DNA from: Aquabacterium olei
GTDB lineage: Bacteria; Pseudomonadota; Gammaproteobacteria; Burkholderiales; Burkholderiaceae_C
Assembly (NCBI RefSeq): GCF_003100395.1
Contig: NZ_CP029210.1
Location: forward strand, 310,001-374,000
DNA length: 64,000 nucleotides
Reading direction: 5' to 3'
Within the stretch, counting starts at the first letter, position 1. Each line of letters begins with the position of its first letter. The notes under the pieces are model-generated. The model was not told the origin of the DNA. It did no database searches and worked only from the letters and a program-made list of their open reading frames with translations. This document shows positions 41,936 through 49,309 of this stretch, piece after piece. A program made the translations under genes and the position numbers.

Positions 41936-41969
41936 GGACCACGGCGCGCCTGGCGCGGGGTTGACGGCA

Positions 41970-43130
41970 ATGAGCGCACACCGCAGCGCGGCCTGGCCGC
42001 TGAGCTGGCTGGCGATCGCCCTGATCGCCTACGCCACGCTGTACCCGCTCAGCGGCTGGCACTGGCCCGATGCCCGGGTGTTCAGCTGGACCCTGCCCAA
42101 GCTGCGTCAGGAGTTCTCCGGTGACCTGGCCGGCAACCTCGTCGGCTACCTGCCGCTGGGCGCCATCCTGTGCATCGCCCACCTGCGCTCGGGCCGCTCG
42201 GTGCCGGTGTCGGCGCTGCTGACCGTGCTCAGCGGGGCCGCGCTGTCCTACGCGCTGGAACTGGCCCAGTTCACCCTGCCGGCGCGCGTGCCGTCGGTCA
42301 CCGACTGGGTGCTCAACACGCTGGGCGCGGCCTGGGGCGCACTGGCTGCGGTCACCGTCCACGCGCTGGGCCTCATCGACGGCTGGCACCGTCTGCGCGA
42401 GCGTTGGTTCATTCCCCAGGCCGGCCACGGGCTGGCGCTGTTGTGGGTGTGGCCGTTGGGCCTGCTGTTTCCGCCGCCGCTGCCGCTGGGGCAGGGGCAG
42501 CTGTGGCCGCACCTGCACGTGCTGCTGGTCGACTGGACGGCCGACACGCCGCTGCAACGCTGGCTGCTGCCCGACGACCCGCTCACCCTGTGGGCCGGCA
42601 CCGGCGCCTTGCTGCACGACGGCTGGCCGCCGCTGCTGGAGTCGCTGACCGTGGCGGCCGGCCTGCTGGTGCCGATGTGTCTGGCGTGCGCGGTGGCGCG
42701 CCCGCGCCGCCTGCGCCTGTTGCTGCTGAGTGGCGCGGTCGTGGTGGCCGTGGGCGTCACCACGCTCGCGACCGCCCTGAACTTCGCGCCCGTGCACGCG
42801 CTCACGTGGATGACGATGCCCACGCTGGTCGGCCTGATGCTCGGCGCCATGGGGGCCGTGGTGCTGGTCGGGCTGGGTCGCACCCTGTGCGCGGTGCTGG
42901 GTGTGGCGCTCACGCTGGCCCTCATCGTGCTGATCCACCTGGCCCCCACCGACCCGTACTACGCCGCCACCCTGGCCGCCTGGGAGCAGGGGCGTTTCAT
43001 CCGCTTTCACGGCCTGTCGCGCTGGATCGGGCTGCTGTGGCCCTATGTGGCGCTTGCCTGGCTTCTGGCGCGGCTGCTCCACCGCGAGCCCCGAATCCCT
43101 GCTGCGGTGCGGCGGGGCCCGAGTGCCTAG
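41970..43130 (+). CDS. VanZ-like family membrane protein
   Basis: A 386-residue membrane protein. The first 130 residues form a VanZ-like domain (LAGNLVGYLPLGAILCIA, SYALELAQFTLPARVPSVTDWVLNTLGA). About five more membrane helices follow (PMCLACAVARPRRLRLLLL, LGAMGAVVLVGLGRTLCAVLG). VanZ itself gives low-level teicoplanin resistance by an unknown mechanism; the wider family is not understood. The start at 41970 is 34 nt after hemJ. It is longer than a single VanZ domain, and the C-terminal half is not recognised. Confidence 0.8.
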   Translation: MSAHRSAAWPLSWLAIALIAYATLYPLSGWHWPDARVFSWTLPKLRQEFSGDLAGNLVGYLPLGAILCIAHLRSGRSVPVSALLTVLSGAALSYALELAQFTLPARVPSVTDWVLNTLGAAWGALAAVTVHALGLIDGWHRLRERWFIPQAGHGLALLWVWPLGLLFPPPLPLGQGQLWPHLHVLLVDWTADTPLQRWLLPDDPLTLWAGTGALLHDGWPPLLESLTVAAGLLVPMCLACAVARPRRLRLLLLSGAVVVAVGVTTLATALNFAPVHALTWMTMPTLVGLMLGAMGAVVLVGLGRTLCAVLGVALTLALIVLIHLAPTDPYYAATLAAWEQGRFIRFHGLSRWIGLLWPYVALAWLLARLLHREPRIPAAVRRGPSA

Positions 43131-43139
43131 AATGCGCGC

Positions 43140-43466
43140 ATGAGCTATTACCAGCGCCACATCTTCTTCTGTCTGAACCAGCGCATCAACGGCGAGGACT
43201 GCTGTGCCGACCACAACGCGAAGGAAGGCTTTGATCACTGCAAGGCGCGCGTGAAAGACGCCGGGCTGGCGGGGCCGGGCCAGGTTCGCGTCAACAAGGC
43301 CGGCTGTCTCGACCGCTGTGCCGGCGGCCCGGTCGCGGTGGTCTACCCCGAGGGCACCTGGTACACCTTCGTCGACAAGAGCGACATCGACGAGATCGTC
43401 GACCAGCACCTGATCAAGGGCGAGGTCGTCGAGCGTCTGGTGCTGCCGCCGTCGGTCGGTCGCTGA
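43140..43466 (+). CDS. (2Fe-2S) ferredoxin, thioredoxin-like fold
   Basis: A 108-residue protein with the cysteine layout of thioredoxin-like [2Fe-2S] ferredoxins: C11, C21 or C22, and the pair C56-LDR-C60 in NKAGCLDRCAGGP. The VYPEGTWYTFVDKSDIDEIV end is also typical. It is a likely small electron carrier of the cytosol, with partners unknown. It starts 9 nt after the VanZ-like gene, and the hydrolase gene follows after 11 nt, so it is probably in an operon with both. Confidence 0.9.
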   Translation: MSYYQRHIFFCLNQRINGEDCCADHNAKEGFDHCKARVKDAGLAGPGQVRVNKAGCLDRCAGGPVAVVYPEGTWYTFVDKSDIDEIVDQHLIKGEVVERLVLPPSVGR

Positions 43467-43477
43467 AGGGGGGCGCG

Positions 43478-44140
43478 ATGATCGGACGCCCCGCATCCAT
43501 CACCCTCGAGGGGCCGGCCGGCCTGCTGGAAGTCGTTGTCGAGGAGCCCGCGCAGGCGCCCGTGGGGCTGGCCGTCGTGGCCCACCCCCACCCGCTGATG
43601 GGCGGCACGATGGACAACAAGGTGGTCCACACCCTGGTGCGCGCCTTCGTGCTGCAGGGCTGGCGGGCCGTGCGCTTCAACTTCCGTGGTGTGGGCCGTT
43701 CGGCGGGCGCCTGGGACGAGGGCCGGGGCGAGACGGACGACATGCTCGCCGTGGTGGCGCAGCACCGGGCCGACCCGGCGCTGCAGGGCCTGCCGCTGGC
43801 CCTGGCCGGTTTTTCGTTCGGTGGCTTCGTGGCCGCCCGTGCGCACGCCGCTTTGATGGCGGCCGCCGACACCGATCCGAATGCCGCGCGCCCGTCTCAG
43901 CTGGTGCTGGTCAGCCCGGCCACCACCCGTTTCGATGTGCCACCCGTGCCGGCCCACACGCTGGTGGTCGAGGGCGAAGAGGACGACGTCGTGCCGCTGG
44001 CCGACATCCTGACCTGGGCCCGCCCGCAAAGCCTGCCGATCACCGTCGTGCCCGGCACCGGCCATTTCTTCCACGGCCAGCTGCCCACGCTGCGCGAGGT
44101 CGTGCGCAAGCACCTGCGCCTGGCCGCGGCCGGCGGCTGA
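43478..44140 (+). CDS. Alpha/beta hydrolase (HPHPLMGGTM family)
   Basis: A 220-residue cytosolic protein. The early signature AHPHPLMGGTMDNKVVHTL and FNFRGVGRSAG are typical of a bacterial alpha/beta hydrolase group close to dienelactone hydrolase. The catalytic residues appear to be Ser113 (GFSFGG), an Asp in EGEEDDVVP and His196 (GTGHFFHG). The substrate is unknown. It follows the ferredoxin gene by 11 nt. Confidence 0.88.
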   Translation: MIGRPASITLEGPAGLLEVVVEEPAQAPVGLAVVAHPHPLMGGTMDNKVVHTLVRAFVLQGWRAVRFNFRGVGRSAGAWDEGRGETDDMLAVVAQHRADPALQGLPLALAGFSFGGFVAARAHAALMAAADTDPNAARPSQLVLVSPATTRFDVPPVPAHTLVVEGEEDDVVPLADILTWARPQSLPITVVPGTGHFFHGQLPTLREVVRKHLRLAAAGG

Positions 44141-44228
44141 GCGTGTCCGCCCGGCGGCGGGCACACGCGCCGCTTGCAATCCTGCACCGTGGCCCCACCT
44201 GCCTCCTTCCGCGTGCCCTGCTGAACCG

Positions 44229-45515
44229 ATGCCCGCCCTCCGTTGCCTTGTCTCTCGCCGCCCCGACACCCGTCAGGCAGTGCGCCCCGACCGCCATGCC
44301 CCCGCTTGGCGGTGGCGCGTGCTGCTGGCCTCGCTGGCCGTGATGCTGGCCAGCGGGCAGACACCGGCGGCGCTGGCTGCTGCCCCGGCCACCGAGGCGC
44401 GCAGTGTGTTTGCCGAGCCCGCCACCGCGATGCCGTCGCCGCCCGAGGTGGCCGCCCGCGCCTTCATCCTGCAGGATCTGGCCAGCCGACAGACGCTGGC
44501 CGCCCGCCAGGCTGACCAGTCGCTGGAGCCGGCCTCGCTGACCAAGCTGATGACGGCCTGGCTGGTGTGTGAGGCACTGCGCGATGGCAAGCTGCGCCCT
44601 GACCAGATGCTGCCTGTGTCCGAGCGCGCCTGGAAGGCCGGCATGGCCGGTGCATCGCGCTCCTTTCTGAAGGCCGGTGGCAGCGCGCGCGTCGACGACC
44701 TGCTGCGTGGCATGGTCGTGCACAACGCCAACGACGCCACGGTGGCGCTGGCCGAAGGGCTGGCGGGCTCGGTCGAGGCCTTTGTCGATCGTATGAACCG
44801 CCAGGCCGAGGTCTTCGGGCTGCAGGCCACCCGGTTCCGCAACCCCGAGGGTCTGTCCGCCAGCGGTCACCGCAGCACGGCGCGCGAGCTGTCGCTGATC
44901 GCAGCCCGCCTGGTCACCGATTTCCCCGAGGTGCTCAAGGTCTCGTCCCTGCAGCAGGCGACCGTGGCCGGCGTGAGCCAGCCCAGCCGCAACCTGCTGC
45001 TGATGCGCGACCCGACGGTCGACGGCCTGCAGACCGGCTACACCGAGGCGGCCGGCTACGGCATGGTCGCCACCGCCCGCCGCAGCCTGGGAGGGGTCGA
45101 GCGCCGGCTGATCGCCGTCACGCTCGGGGCGGCGTCGCCCGAGGCCCGCGCCGCCGAGACCCAGAAGCTGCTGAACTGGGGCTACAGCGCCTTCGACATG
45201 GTGCGCCTGTTCGATGCCGGCCAGCCGGTGGCCACCGCGCAGGTGTGGAAGGGTCAGGCCAGCACCGTGCGCCTGGGACGCCCCACGCCCATCGTGGTCG
45301 TGGTGCCGCGCGGGCAGGGTGGCCAGCTGCAGACCAGCGTGGTGCGCCAGGATCCGCTGATGGCCCCGCTGGGCGAGGGCCAGACCGTGGCCCGCCTGCG
45401 GGTGGCCATCGGCCCCCAGCACTGGCAGGATGTGCCCTTGCTGGCGCTGGAAGATGTGCCGCCGGCCGGCTGGTTCGGCCGCCTGTGGGACGCCGTGCGG
45501 CTCGGCGTGAAGTGA
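44229..45515 (+). CDS. PBP5/6-type D-alanyl-D-alanine carboxypeptidase-like protein with altered motifs
   Basis: A 428-residue exported protein of the S11 carboxypeptidase family with a signal region (WRWRVLLASLAVMLASGQTP). The nucleophile motif S103-LT-K106 (EPASLTKLM) is intact. The second motif, normally SGN, reads N166-A-N168 (VVHNANDATV). The third, normally KTG, reads Q268-T-G270 (DGLQTGYTEAAGY). These two changes would weaken or abolish normal transpeptidase-type chemistry, so it may be a non-catalytic or slow variant. The C-terminal beta domain and amphipathic end (WFGRLWDAVRLG) are present. ybeD follows after 63 nt, the usual order in Burkholderiales (dacC-ybeD). Confidence 0.88.
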   Translation: MPALRCLVSRRPDTRQAVRPDRHAPAWRWRVLLASLAVMLASGQTPAALAAAPATEARSVFAEPATAMPSPPEVAARAFILQDLASRQTLAARQADQSLEPASLTKLMTAWLVCEALRDGKLRPDQMLPVSERAWKAGMAGASRSFLKAGGSARVDDLLRGMVVHNANDATVALAEGLAGSVEAFVDRMNRQAEVFGLQATRFRNPEGLSASGHRSTARELSLIAARLVTDFPEVLKVSSLQQATVAGVSQPSRNLLLMRDPTVDGLQTGYTEAAGYGMVATARRSLGGVERRLIAVTLGAASPEARAAETQKLLNWGYSAFDMVRLFDAGQPVATAQVWKGQASTVRLGRPTPIVVVVPRGQGGQLQTSVVRQDPLMAPLGEGQTVARLRVAIGPQHWQDVPLLALEDVPPAGWFGRLWDAVRLGVK

Positions 45516-45578
45516 CCGCTCGCCTTCTGCCCCCTCTTTTCCTGCTTTCCGTACCCGTTTCCCTGAAAGGACGCTGAC

Positions 45579-45890
45579 ATGGCCTCCACCACGCCCCCCG
45601 CCCACACTCCCGCCAACCCGGTGATTCCGCCGGAAGAATCCCTGATCGAATACCCGTGCGCCTTCCCCATCAAGGTCATGGGGGCGCACGACGAGACCTT
45701 TGTCGAGACCGTCGTGGCCATCGTGGTCGAGCACGACCCGGGCTTTGCCGCGCACACCCTGGAGCGCCGCCCCAGCAGTTCCGGCAAGTACCTCGGCCTG
45801 ACCGTCACCGTCACGGCCACCAGCCGCACCCAGCTCGACAACCTGTACCGCGCGCTCAGCGGCCACCCGCTGGTGAAGTACGTGCTCTAA
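45579..45890 (+). CDS. ybeD: YbeD family protein (DUF493)
   Basis: A 103-residue protein with the ferredoxin-like ACT-type core of the family (IEYPCAFPIKVMGAH, SSSGKYLGLTVTVTATSRTQLDNLY). In E. coli ybeD lies between dacA and lipB. Here it follows the PBP5-like gene, while lipB and lipA are 15 kb away, so the cluster is split. Its function is not known. AAAGGA precedes the ATG. Confidence 0.9.
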   Translation: MASTTPPAHTPANPVIPPEESLIEYPCAFPIKVMGAHDETFVETVVAIVVEHDPGFAAHTLERRPSSSGKYLGLTVTVTATSRTQLDNLYRALSGHPLVKYVL

Positions 45891-45987
45891 GGTGCGGTGG
45901 CCTGCCGCATACAATGCCCCGTTCAATGGCCGGCGCGCCCCTCCCAGCCGGGAGGCGCCTCGGCCCTTTGTTTGAAGGAACCTGACT

Positions 45988-46311
45988 GTGTTGATTTCTG
46001 AAGCCTACGCCCAAGCCGCGGCCCCTGCCGCTGGCGCCACCGGTGGCCTGATGAGCATGCTGCCGCTCGTCCTCATGTTCGTCGTCCTGTACTTCGTCAT
46101 GATCCGCCCGCAGATGAAGCGCCAGAAGGAAACCCGCGCGATGCTCGAAGCCCTGACCAAGGGCGACGAGGTCGTGACCCAGGGGGGTGTCATCGGCCGC
46201 ATCAGCAAGCTGGGCGACACCTTCGTGCACCTCGAAGTGGCCAACGGCGTCGAGCTGCAGGTGCAGCGCGCGGCCATCGTGCAGGTGCTGCCCAAGGGCA
46301 CCGTCAAGTAA
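45988..46311 (+). CDS. yajC: Preprotein translocase subunit YajC
   Basis: A 107-residue membrane protein: one helix (LPLVLMFVVLYFVMIRPQMK) followed by a basic, charged cytosolic part with LTKGDEVVTQGGVIG, the YajC signature. It associates with SecDF and SecYEG. The start is GTG at 45988 with GAAGGA upstream; the next codon, TTG, could also serve. A TACAAT hexamer at 45910-45915 is a weak candidate -10. secD follows after 24 nt. Confidence 0.93.
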   Translation: MLISEAYAQAAAPAAGATGGLMSMLPLVLMFVVLYFVMIRPQMKRQKETRAMLEALTKGDEVVTQGGVIGRISKLGDTFVHLEVANGVELQVQRAAIVQVLPKGTVK

Positions 46312-46335
46312 TCCCGCTGCGCCGTCGAGGACCCC

Positions 46336-48198
46336 ATGAACCGCTACCCCTGGTGGAAGTACCTGATCATCGCCGTGGCCCTGCTGGTCGGCCTGATCTA
46401 CACCCTGCCGAACTTCTTCGGCGAGGCGCCGGCCGTGCAGCTCTCCAGCGGCAAGGCCACGCTCAAGCTCGACAGATCGGCCGTGGCCCGGGTCGAGGCG
46501 GCGCTCAAGCAGGCCGGCATCCAGGCCGACTTCGTGGAGTTCGACGGCAACTCGGTGCGTGCGCGCTTTGCCAGCACCGACATCCAGATCCAGGCACGCG
46601 ACGTGATCGCCCGGGCGGTCAACCCCGATCCGGCCGACCCGAGCTACATCGTGGCGCTCAATCTGGTGTCGCGCTCGCCGCAGTGGCTGCGCAGCCTGCA
46701 CGCCAACCCGATGTTTCTGGGCCTCGACCTGCGGGGCGGTGTGCACTTCCTGATGCAGGTCGACATGAAGGCGGCCATCACGCAGAAGCTCGATGGGCAG
46801 ACGGTCGACATCCGTTCCCTGCTGCGTGACAAGGACGTGCGCCACAGCGGCATCCGCCGCGAGGGTGACAGCCTGATCGTGCGCTTCCGCGACGGGGCCG
46901 CGCGCCAGGCGGCGCTGCCGGTGCTGCAGGACCGCCTGCCCGATCTGGTCTGGACACCGGGCACCGACACCGGCGGCTCGGGCGACCTCACCCTGGTGGG
47001 CGCCCTCAACCCCCAGAGCGCCCGCGCCATCCAGGAGCAGGCCCTCAAGCAGAACATCACCACGCTGCACAACCGGATCAACGAACTCGGCGTGGCCGAG
47101 CCCGTGATCCAGCAGCAGGGCATCGACCGCGTGGTCGTGCAGCTGCCCGGCGTGCAGGACACCGCCAAGGCCAAGGACATCATCGGCCGCACCGCCACGC
47201 TGGAAGTGCGCATGGTCGATGACGGCACCGAGGCCCAGGCCGCGCTGGCCGGTGGCCCTGTGCCCTTCGGGACCGAGCGCTACTTCGAGCGCGGGGGCGT
47301 GCCTGTCATCGTCAAGCGCCAGGTCGTGCTGACCGGCGACAACCTGACCGACGCGCAGCCCGGCTTCGACGAAAACCAGGAAGCCGCCGTGCACCTGACG
47401 CTCGACGCCCGCGGCGCCCGCATCTTCAAGGACGTGACCCGCGAGAACGTCGGCAAGCGCATGGCCATCATCCTGTTCGAGAAGGGCAAGGGCGAGGTCG
47501 TGACGGCGCCGGTGATCCGCGGCGAGATCGGGGGGGGGCGCGTGCAGATCTCCGGGCGCATGAGCTCGGAAGAGGCCGCCGACACCGCGCTGCTGCTGCG
47601 CGCTGGCTCGCTGGCGGCGCCGATGGAGATCATCGAAGAGCGCACCGTCGGCCCGAGCCTGGGTGCCGAGAACATCGAGATGGGCTTCAAGAGCCTAGTC
47701 TACGGCTTTGGCGCCATCGCGGTGTTCATGATGCTGTACTACCTGCTGTTCGGCGTGTTCTCGACCGTGGCGCTGGCCGTCAACCTGCTGCTGCTGGTGG
47801 CGGTGCTGTCGATGCTGCAGGCGACGCTGACGCTGCCCGGCATTGCGGCCATCGCCCTGACGCTGGGCATGGCCATCGACTCCAACGTGCTGATCAACGA
47901 GCGCGTGCGCGAAGAGCTGCGCAATGGCTCGGCGCCGCAGACGGCGATTGCCATGGGCTACGAACACGCCTGGGCCACCATCCTGGACTCGAACGTGACC
48001 ACGCTGATCGCCGGCCTGTCGCTGCTGGCCTTCGGCTCGGGCCCGGTCAAGGGCTTTGCGGTGGTGCACTGCCTGGGCATCCTGACCTCGATGTTCTCGG
48101 CCGTGTTCTTCTCGCGCGGCCTGGTGAACCTCTGGTACGGCCGTCAGAAGAAGCTCAAGAGCGTCTCGATCGGCCAGGTCTGGAAGCCCCAGGAATAA
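46336..48198 (+). CDS. secD: Protein translocase subunit SecD
   Basis: SecD pulls exported proteins out of the SecYEG channel using the proton gradient. The 620-residue protein has an N-terminal helix (YLIIAVALLVGLIYTLPNFF), a large periplasmic region with GLDLRGGVHFLMQVD, and five C-terminal helices (LVYGFGAIAVFMMLYYLLFG, TLGMAIDSNVLINERVREEL). The last block carries the conserved Asp of the proton path. It is followed by secF in the same operon. Confidence 0.96.
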   Translation: MNRYPWWKYLIIAVALLVGLIYTLPNFFGEAPAVQLSSGKATLKLDRSAVARVEAALKQAGIQADFVEFDGNSVRARFASTDIQIQARDVIARAVNPDPADPSYIVALNLVSRSPQWLRSLHANPMFLGLDLRGGVHFLMQVDMKAAITQKLDGQTVDIRSLLRDKDVRHSGIRREGDSLIVRFRDGAARQAALPVLQDRLPDLVWTPGTDTGGSGDLTLVGALNPQSARAIQEQALKQNITTLHNRINELGVAEPVIQQQGIDRVVVQLPGVQDTAKAKDIIGRTATLEVRMVDDGTEAQAALAGGPVPFGTERYFERGGVPVIVKRQVVLTGDNLTDAQPGFDENQEAAVHLTLDARGARIFKDVTRENVGKRMAIILFEKGKGEVVTAPVIRGEIGGGRVQISGRMSSEEAADTALLLRAGSLAAPMEIIEERTVGPSLGAENIEMGFKSLVYGFGAIAVFMMLYYLLFGVFSTVALAVNLLLLVAVLSMLQATLTLPGIAAIALTLGMAIDSNVLINERVREELRNGSAPQTAIAMGYEHAWATILDSNVTTLIAGLSLLAFGSGPVKGFAVVHCLGILTSMFSAVFFSRGLVNLWYGRQKKLKSVSIGQVWKPQE

Positions 48199-48225
48199 GA
48201 ACCGGAAGACAAGGAACACTCGGTC

Positions 48226-49242
48226 ATGGAATTCTTCCGCATCCGGCGCGACATCCCCTTCATGCGCCACGCGTTGATCTTCAACGTGATTTCCTTCCTC
48301 ACCTTCGCCGCAGCGGTGTTCTTCCTGGTCACCCGGGGGCTGCACTTCTCGATCGAATTCACCGGCGGCTCGCTCATCGAGGTGCAGTACGCCCAGAGCG
48401 CCAACCTGGTGAAGGCGCGCGAGGCCGTTGAATCGCTCGGCTACGGCGAGGTGCAGGTGCAGAACTTCGGCACCTCGCGTGATGTCCTGATCCGCCTGCC
48501 GCTGCGCGGCGGCATGAAACAGGGCGAGGTGGTCGGCAAGGTGTTCGACGCGCTGTGCCGTGCCGAAGGCGGGCAGGTGAGCACGCAGGCCGCTGAAAAG
48601 GGCCCGTCCCAGCTCTGTCAGGCGGGTGCCGTGCAGCCGCTCACGCTGCAGCGCAGCGAGTTCGTCGGCCCGCAGGTCGGGGATGAACTGGCCCGCGACG
48701 GTGCCCTGGCGCTGGCCGTGACGGTCATCGGCATCATGATCTACCTGGCGATCCGCTTCGAGTGGAAGTTCGCCGTGGCCGGCATCATCGCCAACCTGCA
48801 CGACGTCATCATCATCCTCGGCTTCTTCGCCTTCTTCCAGTGGGAGTTCTCGCTGTCGGTGCTGGCGGCCGTGCTGGCCGTGCTGGGCTATTCGGTCAAC
48901 GAATCGGTGGTGATCTTCGACCGGATCCGCGAGGCCTTCCGCAAGTACCGCAAGATGAGCACGAGCGAGGTCATCGACCACGCCATCACCTCGACGATGA
49001 GCCGCACCATCATCACGCACGGCTCGACCGAGGCGATGGTGCTGGCCATGCTGCTGTTCGGGGGGCCCACGCTGCACTACTTCGCGCTGGCGCTGACCAT
49101 CGGGATTCTGTTCGGCATCTACTCGTCGGTCTTCGTGGCGGCGGCCATCGCCATGTGGCTCGGCGTGAAGCGTGAAGACCTCGTGAAGAACACCAAAAAA
49201 GACATCGATCCCAACGACCCGCACGCGGGTGCCGTGGTGTAG
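48226..49242 (+). CDS. secF: Protein translocase subunit SecF
   Basis: SecF is the partner of SecD. The 338-residue protein has the N-terminal helix (LIFNVISFLTFAAAVFFLV), the D1 motif (GLHFSIEFTGGSLIEV) and the D4-type block YSVNESVVIFDRIREAFRK. Six membrane helices are expected. It starts 27 nt after secD and is closed by a terminator. Confidence 0.96.
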   Translation: MEFFRIRRDIPFMRHALIFNVISFLTFAAAVFFLVTRGLHFSIEFTGGSLIEVQYAQSANLVKAREAVESLGYGEVQVQNFGTSRDVLIRLPLRGGMKQGEVVGKVFDALCRAEGGQVSTQAAEKGPSQLCQAGAVQPLTLQRSEFVGPQVGDELARDGALALAVTVIGIMIYLAIRFEWKFAVAGIIANLHDVIIILGFFAFFQWEFSLSVLAAVLAVLGYSVNESVVIFDRIREAFRKYRKMSTSEVIDHAITSTMSRTIITHGSTEAMVLAMLLFGGPTLHYFALALTIGILFGIYSSVFVAAAIAMWLGVKREDLVKNTKKDIDPNDPHAGAVV

Positions 49243-49267
49243 AGTCCTTTTCAACAGGAACCACCCC

Positions 49268-49300
49268 GCCGGGTTCGTCGTGTGATGAGCCCGGCGTTTT
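49268..49300 (+). terminator. Terminator of the yajC-secD-secF operon
   Basis: A 12-bp stem (49268-49279 with 49284-49295, two G-T wobbles) over a GTGT loop, followed by GTTTT. The T run is short. Confidence 0.7.
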
Positions 49301-49309
49301 CACTTCCGC

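Noticed and set aside
45932..45959. GC-rich hairpin before yajC
   Set aside because: The stem is only six perfect pairs next to the loop, then mismatched, and there is no proper T run; not strong enough for a terminator or riboswitch call.
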